The notes: generated by a model not told the origin, from the letters alone. A stretch of DNA of 64,000 nucleotides from Arthrobacter sp. AQ5-06 (GCF_003287955.1 NZ_QMKP01000014.1:48785-112784), one strand, 5' to 3'; positions 41,976 through 50,417 are shown, counted from the stretch's first letter. A program made the numbers and translations.

Positions 41976-42989
41976 ATGAGCGGACTGCAGCCACTACCGG
42001 AACAGATCGGCGCGAGGCCGTTTACGCTGACCGAGGCCGCCTTGGCGGGCATCCCCGCGAGCCGGCTGCTCGGCGGCGACCTCCACCTGCCAAGCCGCGG
42101 AATCCGCGTCCCAAAATCCTGTGAGCGCAGTCTCCATGCACTCGCGAGGTCCCACACTCAGCTGGATGAGGACACCTTCGCCAGTCTTCTCACGGCAGCG
42201 GAGGTTCTCGGCGTTCCCCTGCCGCCGTGGCCCCAGTTCAGGCCCGACGACGGCGGCCCGGTGACAGCCGTCGTCGAACCTGTTCCATGGGGCAAGAAAA
42301 GCGGTCCTCACTTCCGGGAGCCCGGCCGCTTCCTGCACCTTTCGCGCCGTAACGCCGGAACGCTGCCCCGGCGCAGGGGCGTTGCGGGCCACCGGCTCCG
42401 GATCCGCGACGGCGACATCATCAGCGTCGACGGATTGCTGTTGACCTCACCAGCGAGGACTTGGGTGGACCTGGGGTCGGTCCTGCCTCTTGAGGACCTC
42501 ATTGTGGCCGGCGATGCGATCGTCAGCGAGCACGCCCGGACGTTCGGCACGCCAAGGGTCGCCATGGTTCCCCTGCCTGAGCTCCGGACGTTTGTGGCCA
42601 ACGCCAACGGCATCCACGGGGTACGCAAGGCTAGGATCGCGCTCGAATCCCTGCGCGTCGGCGTCGATTCACCCCGGGAAACTGTGCTCCGCCTGATGCT
42701 GGACGACGCCGGGCTGCCGGAGTTCCTGCCGAACTTCCCCGTTGACGACATTCTGGTCCGGCCAGTGTGGACGGATCTTGGCTGCGCCCGGTTCAGGACA
42801 TGCCTCGAATACGAGGGCCTGCACCATTTGACGCCAGAACAGCAGGCGTTGGACGCCTACCGCGATCAGCGGGTGGCCGACTCCGGGTGGCGGCAGGTGA
42901 AGATCAACAGAATTGATATGGCACATGGCGCCGGCTGGGTGGTAACCCGGGTGAAACAGGCGCTCCGCAAACAGGGCTGGCAGCGCTGA
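41976..42989 (+). CDS. AbiEi-like/DUF559-type protein with putative PD-(D/E)XK nuclease domain
   Basis: A 337-residue protein. The N-terminal half resembles the winged-helix and adapter part of AbiEi-like proteins (FTLTEAALAGIPASRL, LHLPSRGIRVP, RTWVDLGSVLPLEDLIVAGD). The C-terminal part (SPRETVLRLMLDDAGLPEF ... LPNFPVDD ... FRTCLEYEGLHHLTPEQ ... DSGWRQVKI) matches DUF559 domains, whose PD-(D/E)XK-like core uses the Glu, Asp and E-Y-E region. It is a lone gene with inverted-repeat elements on both sides. Start at ATG 41976 or GTG 41961. Function unproven. Confidence 0.7.
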   Translation: MSGLQPLPEQIGARPFTLTEAALAGIPASRLLGGDLHLPSRGIRVPKSCERSLHALARSHTQLDEDTFASLLTAAEVLGVPLPPWPQFRPDDGGPVTAVVEPVPWGKKSGPHFREPGRFLHLSRRNAGTLPRRRGVAGHRLRIRDGDIISVDGLLLTSPARTWVDLGSVLPLEDLIVAGDAIVSEHARTFGTPRVAMVPLPELRTFVANANGIHGVRKARIALESLRVGVDSPRETVLRLMLDDAGLPEFLPNFPVDDILVRPVWTDLGCARFRTCLEYEGLHHLTPEQQALDAYRDQRVADSGWRQVKINRIDMAHGAGWVVTRVKQALRKQGWQR

Positions 42990-43053
42990 GAGTTTTTTGG
43001 GCAGATAACGCGCTGAAAATCGTCCGGAAAGGCCAATAAGTGGACAAAAACTC
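42990..43053. repeat. Inverted-repeat element, right of the DUF559-type gene
   Basis: A diverged copy of the left element: GAGTTTTTTGGGCAGATAA begins at 42990, one base after the gene's stop codon, and TGGACAAAAACTC ends it at 43053. The outer 13 bases of the right arm are identical to the left element, while the arms no longer pair perfectly. Confidence 0.75.
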
Positions 43054-43057
43054 GGGG

Positions 43058-43435
43058 TCAGAGGGGCAGCAGGGTTGAGAGGTCCGCGCGCAGGCCGGAG
43101 GCGGAGACCCTGCTCGCTGCGACAGCGTCCGCCCAGCTCAACTGGCCGGTCACCATGCCCAGCCAGGTGGCGGCGTCGCACTCGATCACGTTGGGCGGTG
43201 TTCCGCGGGTGTGCCGCGGCCCCTCCACGCACTGCGTGACGCCGAACGGCGGCACCCGCACTTCCACCGAATTCCCCGGCGCCCGCGCGGTCACCTCCTC
43301 CAGTGTGTACCGCACGGCCGTGGCGGTGACGTTGCGGGGGAGCGGAACGTCCGACGGCGATGCGGCGGCTTCCTGCCACGCGGCCAGTGCCGCAGTGCCT
43401 TCTTCAATGCCGATCCGACGGCGCGCTACCGGCAT
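43058..43435 (-). CDS. Sterol carrier family protein
   Basis: A 125-residue protein annotated in relatives as sterol carrier family (MPVARRRIGIEEGTAALAAW, VEVRVPPFGVTQCVEGP, TWLGMVTGQLSWADAVAA, VSASGLRADLSTLLPL). The fold would bind a hydrophobic ligand. It starts 2 bp after the asparaginase stop, so it is co-transcribed. The longer frame to 43879 is antisense-like within asparaginase and not used. Confidence 0.8.
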   Translation of the reverse strand: MPVARRRIGIEEGTAALAAWQEAAASPSDVPLPRNVTATAVRYTLEEVTARAPGNSVEVRVPPFGVTQCVEGPRHTRGTPPNVIECDAATWLGMVTGQLSWADAVAASRVSASGLRADLSTLLPL

Positions 43436-43437
43436 GG

Positions 43438-44454
43438 TCAGTCCAGAAGCGCGGACACGGCCGGACCCAGGCGGATCTTGCCCACCTCGTGGCTGCCGCC
43501 CATCACCGGGGCCACTACTTTTTCCAGGACGCTGGAGACGCCAGGGATATCCACGGCGCCAACCGCGGCAAGGAGGGTCAGGCCCACCAGCGAGGTGGCG
43601 CGCAGGTTCCCGTCCAGCATCTTGATGGCCACCGAGACACCCTGGGGTGTGGCCATGGCCAGGACTCCCTCGGCGCCGATCTTGGCGATGATGCCCAGTT
43701 CGTCCATCACGATGGTGTTGGCCTCGCCGCGGCCCTGGACGGCCCACGGGTAGTCGAGCATGGATGTGGCGATGGTGGCGGCGCGGGCGTTGGAGGTCTT
43801 GTCGCCCGGGGCCTTGGCCAGCATCGAGAATGCGCGGGCCAGTCCGGTCAGCGAAATAGCGGCAACGGGGGCGCCGCACCCGTCAATGCCCAGGTGCGCG
43901 ATGTGTTCGCCGCTGTACTCCTCGATCACGCTGCGGACGCGTTGCTGAAGGGGATGGTTCGGCTCAAGGTAGCTGTGGGTGTCCCAGTCGTTTTCCGTGC
44001 AGGCCCACAGGAAGGCGGCGTGCTTTCCGGAGCAGTTGAACGCGATCTTGGACTTGCCACGTTCGGACCGCACCAGCCAGTTGCGGGCCGTCTCGTCCTG
44101 CGGCCAGGCAGCGGGGCACTGGAGCTGGTCCTCCCGGACGCCGGCGGCCTTGAGCATCCCCTCCACCACATCCATATGGTCCAGGGAACCGACGTGGCTG
44201 CCGCAGGCCAGCGCCACCTGCGCGCCGCGCAGGGGGACTCCGGACTGCATGGACGCCAAGGCCTGCAGCGGTTTGAGCGCGGACCGTGCGTACAAGGGGG
44301 TCCGGATGTCGCCGAGTTCGGTGACCACGGACCCGTCGGCGGACAGTACGACGGCGGATCCAATGTGCCGGGACTCCACAAAACCGCTTCGTTCAACAAC
44401 GGCGAGTTCGACGGCGGAGTCCACGGTGAACGTGGCATGCGGGTTGTGCGGCAT
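43438..44454 (-). CDS. Asparaginase (asparaginase_II family)
   Basis: A 338-residue member of the actinobacterial/rhizobial asparaginase II family (SAVELAVVERSGFVESRHIG, RSALKPLQALA, NCSGKHAAFLWAC, GIDGCGAPVAAISL). It hydrolyses L-asparagine to aspartate and ammonia. Start at ATG 44452-44454. First gene of a two-gene unit with the sterol carrier protein. Confidence 0.9.
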   Translation of the reverse strand: MPHNPHATFTVDSAVELAVVERSGFVESRHIGSAVVLSADGSVVTELGDIRTPLYARSALKPLQALASMQSGVPLRGAQVALACGSHVGSLDHMDVVEGMLKAAGVREDQLQCPAAWPQDETARNWLVRSERGKSKIAFNCSGKHAAFLWACTENDWDTHSYLEPNHPLQQRVRSVIEEYSGEHIAHLGIDGCGAPVAAISLTGLARAFSMLAKAPGDKTSNARAATIATSMLDYPWAVQGRGEANTIVMDELGIIAKIGAEGVLAMATPQGVSVAIKMLDGNLRATSLVGLTLLAAVGAVDIPGVSSVLEKVVAPVMGGSHEVGKIRLGPAVSALLD

Positions 44455-44490
44455 GTTGCCAGTCTATGGGCGGAATCGTCGAATGCCGGG

Positions 44491-46068
44491 CTACTCCACG
44501 GTGACCATGACGGACTGCCATCCGGAGGCGCCGTCGGGTACCGGATCGGCCCGCTGATCGGTCTGGACCTCGCCGGTTCCGTCGGTGGCGCGGACCTTGA
44601 TGTAGTGGGGTCCGGGTGTGGCTTCCCAGTCGAAGGACCACTGGCGCCACGTGATGAGGGACGCCTCGGTGGACAGGACGGCCTCGGCCCAGGGGTTGTT
44701 GTCGATCTGCACTTCCACCTTGGTGATGCCTCGGGTCTGCGCCCATGCCGTGCCGCCGATCGCCACACGGCCGGCGGGGACCTTGGCGAAGGACTTCGGC
44801 ACTTCCACCCGGGCCATGGTCTTGATGGGGCCGCGCTCGGACCAGCCGCGCTGGGTCCAGTAGGCCTTGCTGTCCGCGAACCGCGTCACTTCAAGGTCCA
44901 CCACCCACTTCGTGGCGGAGACAAAGCCGTACAGCCCGGGCACCACCATGCGCACCGGATAGCCGTGCTCCAGCGGCAGCGGCTCGCCGTTCATGCCGAT
45001 CGCCAGCATGGCGTCGCGGTCATCCTGCAAAACCTCCAGCGGCGTGGAGGCGCTGAAGCCATCGATCGACGTCGAAAGCACCATGTCCGCGCCGTCCTTG
45101 GGACGTGCCCGCTTGAGGACCTCGCGAATGGGAAGGCCGAGCCAGCGTGCGTTCCCGGCGAGGTTTCCGCCCACGGGATTAGAGACGCAAGTGAGTGTCA
45201 CGTGCGATTCGATGAGGTCGGCGTCGAGCAGGTCCTGGAACGTGAGGCGGACCTCCTGCTCCACCAGCCCGTGGACGCGGAGCTCCCAGTCATCGGCGTT
45301 GATTTCGGGGACGCTGAGGGCGGTGTCGATCCGGTAGAAGTCCCCGTTGGGGGTGATCCAGGGTGTAACGCCGGCAGCGGAGGACTGGACACCGGCGGGC
45401 ACAGCCGCGGCGGCCTTAGCGGGGGTGGGCAACTGCAGGGCCTGGCGGGCCTTGGAGATGTTGCTGCGCGCGGCACTGAGCAGGCGCCCGCCCGTGGCCG
45501 CGATGCCAGCGCCGATCACGGTGATTCCCGCGGCGGCGAAGAAGCGGCGGCGGCTGGTGGCGGGACGGTCAGGTTCCTCGGCGCCCGTATCGGCCGGTGC
45601 CTCAGGCCAGGACTTCAGCCGCCAGAGCGGGGCGATCAGCAGCCGCAGCACCACCAGCCCGGCCACTGTGCCCAGCACGGTGGGGATGGCATCCAACGGC
45701 TTCACGCTGGCCCGCGTCACCACACTGGCCACGATCACCGCGCCCAAAAGCAGCACGCCGGCCACGCCCAGCGCCCACTTACGGTAGGCCACCACACCCA
45801 GCACGCAGGCCAGCAGGAAAATGGTCAGGCCCATCCCCACAAACAGCGCGGCTTTGTCATTGGTGCCGAACGTCGCGATGGCAAAGTCCTTCATCCACGG
45901 CGGCGTGAAGTCGATGAACGTGGACCCCAACGCGATCACCGGAGTTGCCCGGGCCGTAAAGAACGCTCCGATCAGCTCCGCCACGGAAAGTACGACGGCG
46001 GCAGCCGCCACGCCTGCCAGCGCGGCCATTGCGGCGGGGTCCTTGAGCCACTTCAGAAGCTTCATCAT
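44491..46068 (-). CDS. Membrane-anchored molybdopterin-dependent oxidoreductase (sulfite oxidase fold)
   Basis: A 525-residue protein. Four or five N-terminal membrane helices, a twin-arginine-like linker TSRRRFFAAAG, then a sulfite-oxidase-fold catalytic domain with the molybdenum-ligating Cys in VTLTCVSNPVGGN, and a C-terminal dimerisation Ig domain ending SGWQSVMVTVE. Substrate unknown (YedY/MsrP-like repair or sulfite). Divergent from purD. It is a common actinobacterial gene. Confidence 0.9.
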   Translation of the reverse strand: MMKLLKWLKDPAAMAALAGVAAAAVVLSVAELIGAFFTARATPVIALGSTFIDFTPPWMKDFAIATFGTNDKAALFVGMGLTIFLLACVLGVVAYRKWALGVAGVLLLGAVIVASVVTRASVKPLDAIPTVLGTVAGLVVLRLLIAPLWRLKSWPEAPADTGAEEPDRPATSRRRFFAAAGITVIGAGIAATGGRLLSAARSNISKARQALQLPTPAKAAAAVPAGVQSSAAGVTPWITPNGDFYRIDTALSVPEINADDWELRVHGLVEQEVRLTFQDLLDADLIESHVTLTCVSNPVGGNLAGNARWLGLPIREVLKRARPKDGADMVLSTSIDGFSASTPLEVLQDDRDAMLAIGMNGEPLPLEHGYPVRMVVPGLYGFVSATKWVVDLEVTRFADSKAYWTQRGWSERGPIKTMARVEVPKSFAKVPAGRVAIGGTAWAQTRGITKVEVQIDNNPWAEAVLSTEASLITWRQWSFDWEATPGPHYIKVRATDGTGEVQTDQRADPVPDGASGWQSVMVTVE

Positions 46069-46172
46069 GCCTTGGATTCGTTGCGGAAGGCCGCAGGGAT
46101 GGCCGGGCGAGGACGCAGCTTAGGGGCACCCCCTTAGGAAAGGGCAGGGTGCACAAAGTACCCTTGGAGACT

Positions 46173-47501
46173 GTGAAGGTACTCGTCATTGGCCCTGGAG
46201 GCCGCGAACACGCCATTGTCCGCTCCCTGCTCGCCGATCCCAACGTTTCCGAGGTCCATGCAGCTCCCGGCAACGCCGGCATCAGCAAGCTGGTCCCCAC
46301 CCACAACATTAACGGGAATGATCCGGACGCCGTCGCGGCGCTGGCCACCAGGCTCGGCGTGGACCTCGTGGTGGTGGGCCCCGAGGCGCCGCTGGCTGCC
46401 GGGGTATCCGACGCCGTCCGCGACGCCGGCATTCCGGTCTTTGGCCCCAGCAAGGCCGCGGCCCAGCTGGAAGCCTCCAAGGCGTTCGCCAAGGAGGTCA
46501 TGGCCGAAGCGGGAGTCCCCACGGCCATGGCGATGGTGGCCACAAACGCCGAGGAAGCCGCCGCGGCCCTGGACACCTTCGGCGCACCCCACGTGGTGAA
46601 GGACGACGGCCTCGCGGCCGGCAAGGGCGTAGTGGTCACCAACAACCGCGACGAAGCCCTAGCCCATGCGCAGACGTGCTTCGACGCCGCCGGCACCGTG
46701 GTGATCGAGGAATTCCTCGATGGCCCCGAGGTCTCCGTTTTTGTCCTGTGCGACGGCCGCAACACCGTGGCACTGTCCCCGGCGCAGGACTTCAAGCGCA
46801 TCTTCGACAACGACGAAGGCCCCAACACCGGCGGCATGGGGGCGTACACCCCGCTGGAATGGGCTCCCGCCGGACTGGTCCAGGAGGTCATCGACCGGGT
46901 GGCCCAGCCCACCGTCAACGAGATGGCCAACCGCGGCACCCCGTTTGTGGGAGTGCTGTTTGTTGGTCTGGCGCTGACGACGCGCGGCACCCGCGTCATT
47001 GAATTCAACGTCCGCTTCGGCGACCCCGAGACGCAGGCCGTGCTGGCCCGGCTCAAAACACCCCTCGGTGCGCTGCTGCTGGCAGCCGCCAAGGGCGAAC
47101 TGGACAAGGCAGACGAGCTGCGCTGGTCCAAGGAGACGGCCGTCGCCGTCGTCGTCGCGTCCGAAAACTACCCGGACTCCCCGCGCACCGGTGACCGCAT
47201 CCGCGGACTCAAGAAGGTGGATGAGCTCGCCGGCGTGCACGTGATCCACGCGGGCACCGCGCTCGACGACGACGGCAAGCTGATCTCCGCCGGCGGCCGG
47301 GTGCTCGCCGTCGTTGCTCTTGGCAGCGACCTGGTGGAGGCCCGGGAACGGGCGTACGACGGCGTGGAGCTGGTTCAGCTGGACGGTTCCCAGTTCCGGA
47401 GGGACATCGGCCGCAAAGCCGCCCGCGGCGAAATCAAGGTAACGGCCCTGGCCGCCGGATCTGCCACCGGAGCGCTCCCTGTCACGAAGGCGAAGGCATA
47501 A
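46173..47501 (+). CDS. purD: Phosphoribosylamine-glycine ligase
   Basis: A 442-residue ATP-grasp enzyme of purine synthesis. N-terminal VLVIGPGGREHAIVRSL, ATP-grasp segments VVKDDGLAAGKGVVVT and VIEEFLDGPEVSVF, NTGGMGAYTP and EFNVRFGDPETQ. Start chosen at GTG 46173, with GGAG 5 bases upstream. purC follows after one base, so this is a purine operon. Confidence 0.95.
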   Translation: MKVLVIGPGGREHAIVRSLLADPNVSEVHAAPGNAGISKLVPTHNINGNDPDAVAALATRLGVDLVVVGPEAPLAAGVSDAVRDAGIPVFGPSKAAAQLEASKAFAKEVMAEAGVPTAMAMVATNAEEAAAALDTFGAPHVVKDDGLAAGKGVVVTNNRDEALAHAQTCFDAAGTVVIEEFLDGPEVSVFVLCDGRNTVALSPAQDFKRIFDNDEGPNTGGMGAYTPLEWAPAGLVQEVIDRVAQPTVNEMANRGTPFVGVLFVGLALTTRGTRVIEFNVRFGDPETQAVLARLKTPLGALLLAAAKGELDKADELRWSKETAVAVVVASENYPDSPRTGDRIRGLKKVDELAGVHVIHAGTALDDDGKLISAGGRVLAVVALGSDLVEARERAYDGVELVQLDGSQFRRDIGRKAARGEIKVTALAAGSATGALPVTKAKA

Positions 47502-47502
47502 C

Positions 47503-48441
47503 ATGACTGAGACTCCCGCACCCCGCGGCTTCAGCACCGAAACCCTGGACCTGCCCGGCTGGAAGCACGTTTACTCCGGCAAGGTACGCGACCTCTACGA
47601 ACCGGCCGACGAAGCCATCCGCCAGCAGGTGGGCCAGGACTGCGTCCTGGTGGTGGCAAGCGACCGCATCAGCGCGTACGACCACGTGCTGGCCAGCGAA
47701 ATCCCGGACAAGGGCCGCATCCTCACGCAGCTGAGCCTGTGGTGGTTCGACCAGCTTGACGTGGTCCACCACGTGCTGGCGTCCACCGTGGAAGACGGCG
47801 TTCCCGCGGCCGTGGAAGGCCGCGCGATGATCTGCAGGAAGCTGGACATGTTCCCCGTGGAGTGCATTGCGCGCGGCTACCTCACCGGCTCCGGACTGCT
47901 GGAGTACAAGGCCAGGGGGACAGTCTGCGAGATTCCGCTGCCGCCGGGCCTGGTGGACGGATCCCGGCTGGAGCAGGCGATCTTCACGCCGTCTGCCAAG
48001 GCCGAGGTGGGCGAGCATGACGAGAACATCTCCTACAACGATGTTGTGGCCATGGTGGGGGACGACATCGCCGCACGCCTCAGCGAGCTGACCCTCAAGA
48101 TCTACACGGGCGCCGAGAAGATCGCCCGCGAACGCGGCATCATCCTGGCCGACACCAAGGTGGAGTTCGGCTACGACGCCGTGTCCGGGGCCATCACCCT
48201 GGGCGATGAGGTCCTGACGCCGGATTCCTCGCGTTTCTGGGATGCGGCCACGTATGAGCCGGGCAAGGCGCAGCCTTCCTATGACAAGCAGTATGTGCGC
48301 GACTGGCTCACGTCGGCCGAATCGGGCTGGGACCGGTCCTCCGATGTGCCACCGCCCCCACTGCCGGCAGACGTGGTGGCCCGGACCCGCAGCCGCTACG
48401 TCGAGGCCTACGAAAAAATCACCGGCCGGACGTTCGCCTAG
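47503..48441 (+). CDS. purC: Phosphoribosylaminoimidazole-succinocarboxamide synthase
   Basis: A 312-residue SAICAR synthetase. Signatures are YSGKVRDLYE, VASDRISAYDHV, VECIARGYLTGSG, and DTKVEFGYD with SSRFWDAATYEPG. It joins CAIR with aspartate in purine synthesis. Translationally close to purD and followed by a GC-rich terminator. Confidence 0.96.
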   Translation: MTETPAPRGFSTETLDLPGWKHVYSGKVRDLYEPADEAIRQQVGQDCVLVVASDRISAYDHVLASEIPDKGRILTQLSLWWFDQLDVVHHVLASTVEDGVPAAVEGRAMICRKLDMFPVECIARGYLTGSGLLEYKARGTVCEIPLPPGLVDGSRLEQAIFTPSAKAEVGEHDENISYNDVVAMVGDDIAARLSELTLKIYTGAEKIARERGIILADTKVEFGYDAVSGAITLGDEVLTPDSSRFWDAATYEPGKAQPSYDKQYVRDWLTSAESGWDRSSDVPPPPLPADVVARTRSRYVEAYEKITGRTFA

Positions 48442-48450
48442 GAAACCCGT

Positions 48451-48479
48451 GACGGGCCCGGCTTCCGGCCGGGCCCGTC
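48451..48479 (+). terminator. Terminator of purDC
   Basis: A perfect 12-bp GC-rich stem (48451-48462 with 48468-48479) with a TTCCG loop ends one base before the stop codon of the convergent XRE-TPR gene. There is no T tract; the convergent geometry suggests it serves both genes. Confidence 0.75.
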
Positions 48480-49754
48480 CTAGCTTGCCTTGGCGTTTTT
48501 CGCAGCTGCGGCGGCCCGCTGCTGGGCGAACCTGATCTCAAGGACCGCATCAAGTGCCTGCTGGACGCGGTCCGAGGCTCCCGCGGCACTGAAGGCCTTC
48601 TGCGCTTCTTCGAGGTAGACCAGCGCTTCGTCGGACTCGCCGGCAGCTTTCAGCGACTTGCCCAGCAGGAGTGAAACTTCCCCTGCCGTGTGCCTGGCCA
48701 GCGCCCCGGATTCCGCGTGGATCTCCCGGAGCTTGTTGATGGCAGCCACGATGTCGCCGGTGAGATACAGCCAGCGGGCGCGGATGAACGCAACTTCCAG
48801 CTCGTCGCTCTTGTTGCCGCCCACAATGGACAGCGCCAGCTCGGCGCGCTCGATGCTGGAAAGTGTTTCCGGTTCTACGATTCCGGAGGACAGCCGGACG
48901 GCGGCCGAGGCCTTGTTGAAACGGGCCCAGAGATCGATGTCATTGGCGGGCGACAGCATCCGGGCGGCGCGCTCGTGGTACTTGATGCCCTCCGGATAAT
49001 CGTGCCGCATAAAAGCCACGTTGCCGATCACCCAGGCAACCTCACCGGCGAGCTGGGACATGGAGTGCTCGTCCATCTGGTCATTCATGGCCTGGCAGTA
49101 TTCCCAGGCCTCGTCCAGGCGGCCGCTCTCCGCCAGCGCGCCGATCAGCGCGCGGTAGGCGCCGATGATCAGGGTGGATCCGTTGGGCAGCTGGCCGCAG
49201 AGTTGTACGGCCACCAGCGCATGTTCCACGGCAGTGCTCAGCTGGCCCTGTCCCTGGCAGATGGCGGCGAGCATCTGACGGGCACGGACGGCGAGGCCGG
49301 CAGACTCCGTGGCCATCGGGTGCTCCAGGAGGTGCTGCATGATTTTTTGGCATTCCTGCCAGTTGCCCTGTTTGATCAGGCATTCGGCCTGCATGTAGGT
49401 CATGTTCCACCACGCGCTGGTGTTCTTGCCCTCCAAGGCTATCTGGGCCGCGGTGGCCGCGTGGGTGGCGGCCAGGGGGTAGTCCCTGAGGTCCCAGGCC
49501 TGGCGTGCGTAGAGGCCCGCCAGGACGTACTCGGCGTCGCTGACTGTGATGGGTTGGCTCCAGGCTTCCAGCGCCTTGGGCGCCAGCTCCAACCTGCGGG
49601 CGAGCTCCTCGATCACTTCGGCCGTCGGCTCGCGGCGGCCGGTTTCGAGGAGGGAGATATAACTGGGGGAATACAGGTCCTTGCCCAGTTCAGCCTGTGT
49701 CAGCCCACGTTCGAGACGCTCCGCCCGGAGCTTCTCCCCGAATCCGTTGCCCAC
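48480..49754 (-). CDS. XRE-TPR regulator (RRNPP-like peptide sensor)
   Basis: A 424-residue protein. N-terminal helix-turn-helix (FGEKLRAERLERGLTQAELG ... SPSYISLLETGRREP) and about 330 residues of helical TPR repeats (for example YARQAWDLRDYPLAATHAA, EVAWVIGNVAFMRHDYPEGI, LLGKSLKAAGESDEALVYLE). This HTH plus C-terminal TPR design is that of RRNPP regulators (PlcR, NprR, Rgg/Rap-related), which bind short re-imported peptides. Start at GTG 49752-49754, with AGGAGG 7 bases upstream. It is divergent from a tiny exported peptide gene, the classical arrangement for such receptors. Confidence 0.9.
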   Translation of the reverse strand: MGNGFGEKLRAERLERGLTQAELGKDLYSPSYISLLETGRREPTAEVIEELARRLELAPKALEAWSQPITVSDAEYVLAGLYARQAWDLRDYPLAATHAATAAQIALEGKNTSAWWNMTYMQAECLIKQGNWQECQKIMQHLLEHPMATESAGLAVRARQMLAAICQGQGQLSTAVEHALVAVQLCGQLPNGSTLIIGAYRALIGALAESGRLDEAWEYCQAMNDQMDEHSMSQLAGEVAWVIGNVAFMRHDYPEGIKYHERAARMLSPANDIDLWARFNKASAAVRLSSGIVEPETLSSIERAELALSIVGGNKSDELEVAFIRARWLYLTGDIVAAINKLREIHAESGALARHTAGEVSLLLGKSLKAAGESDEALVYLEEAQKAFSAAGASDRVQQALDAVLEIRFAQQRAAAAAKNAKAS

Positions 49755-49886
49755 GGGATTTCCTCCTAATTCTGGACAGTCTTTGTACTCAATGCTTGAC
49801 AGTCCCTGTGGAAAACATTTTACAATGTATGTCAACAAGGACAGTGCTGACTTTGTAACGAATCCGACTCGTATTGAGGAACTTAT
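49755..49886. promoter_or_regulatory. Divergent control region of regulator and peptide genes with GACAGT boxes
   Basis: GACAGT occurs at 49775-49780, 49798-49803 and 49840-49845, that is 23 and 42 bases apart, near whole helical turns. TTGACA (49796-49801) and TACAAT (49821-49826) form a possible + strand promoter with a 19-base spacer for the peptide gene. The palindrome ACATT-TTAC-AATGT (49815-49828) covers the -10, and TTGACA/TGTCAA (49796 and 49830) are inverted. The AT content is unusually high. Likely operators for the XRE-TPR protein. Confidence 0.6.
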
Positions 49887-50090
49887 ATGTTGAAAAAGAT
49901 TGCGGCCGCTGGCGTACTCGCTGCGGCGTTGGCATTTTCTGCGGCGGCTCCGGCTGTCCTGTCGGCAGGTTCCATCGCCGACACCACCGGCGTGTCCGTA
50001 GCCGTTGGCAACTGGCCCGATCCCATGTCCAAGCCCGTCAAGGACAAGACCTACACCACCACCGTGGGCAACTGGCCGGACCCGATGTAA
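49887..50090 (+). CDS. Putative secreted signalling peptide precursor with duplicated VGNWPDPM
   Basis: A 67-residue precursor with GAGGA 6 bases before the ATG. Signal peptide: MLKKIAAAGVLAAALAFSAA with a possible signal peptidase site around residues 21-28. The exported part has VGNWPDPM at residues 40-47 and again at 60-67, where it forms the exact C-terminus. The two DNA copies (50004-50027 and 50064-50087) differ at 4 of 8 codons, all synonymous. A short lysine-containing linker (SKPVKDKTYTTT) separates them. Divergent from an RRNPP-like regulator, it looks like a Phr/PapR-type pheromone precursor. Function is inference. Confidence 0.8.
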   Translation: MLKKIAAAGVLAAALAFSAAAPAVLSAGSIADTTGVSVAVGNWPDPMSKPVKDKTYTTTVGNWPDPM

Positions 50091-50111
50091 GGAATCCTCT
50101 CAGGAGGCGCG

Positions 50112-50152
50112 GCCCCGGGGCATGGTCATCATGCCTCGGGGCTATTTCTTTG
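50112..50152 (+). terminator. Terminator of the peptide gene
   Basis: A 13-bp stem with one G-T pair (50112-50124 with 50130-50142) is followed by TATTTCTTTG. It ends the short peptide mRNA about 20 bases after the stop codon. Confidence 0.85.
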
Positions 50153-50204
50153 TCCAGGCACTTGACCGTTCTCTGTCCGGCTACTTGACAGCCGGGAGAC
50201 ACAA

Positions 50205-50234
50205 AAGAGGGCCTCCCCTGGGGGAGACCCTCTT
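50205..50234 (-). terminator. Terminator of tRNA-Pro
   Basis: A 14-bp stem with one wobble pair (50205-50218 with 50221-50234), read on the - strand and followed by TTTTGTG, lies 5 bases after the 3' end of the tRNA gene. Confidence 0.85.
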
Positions 50235-50239
50235 TCAAT

Positions 50240-50316
50240 TGGTCGGGATGACAGGATTTGAACCTGCGACCTCGTCGTCCCGAACGACGCGCGCTACCAA
50301 GCTGCGCCACATCCCG
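50240..50316 (-). tRNA. tRNA-Pro(CGG)
   Basis: A 77-base cloverleaf on the - strand. The acceptor arm CGGGATG pairs with CATCCCG, the D loop contains AGCTTGGTAG, the anticodon arm CGTCG-TTCGGGA-CGACG has anticodon CGG, the T arm has GGTTCAAATCC, and CCA is encoded. It reads the CCG proline codon, frequent in a high-GC genome. Confidence 0.95.
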
Positions 50317-50417
50317 ATCCGCTGCAAAAGCAACTTTACAAGGATAGCCGACGCCGGGCCCGGATGCGAAATCGGCGGCCGCGGGGAACCAAATTCCGGG
50401 AAAGCCGACCGCGCAGG

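Noticed and set aside
43360..46137. A 925-codon open frame on the + strand opposite asparaginase and the molybdopterin oxidoreductase
   Set aside because: It is antisense to two well-supported genes, has His/Gly/Arg-rich composition typical of reverse-strand frames in GC-rich DNA, and no recognisable domain or ribosome-binding site.
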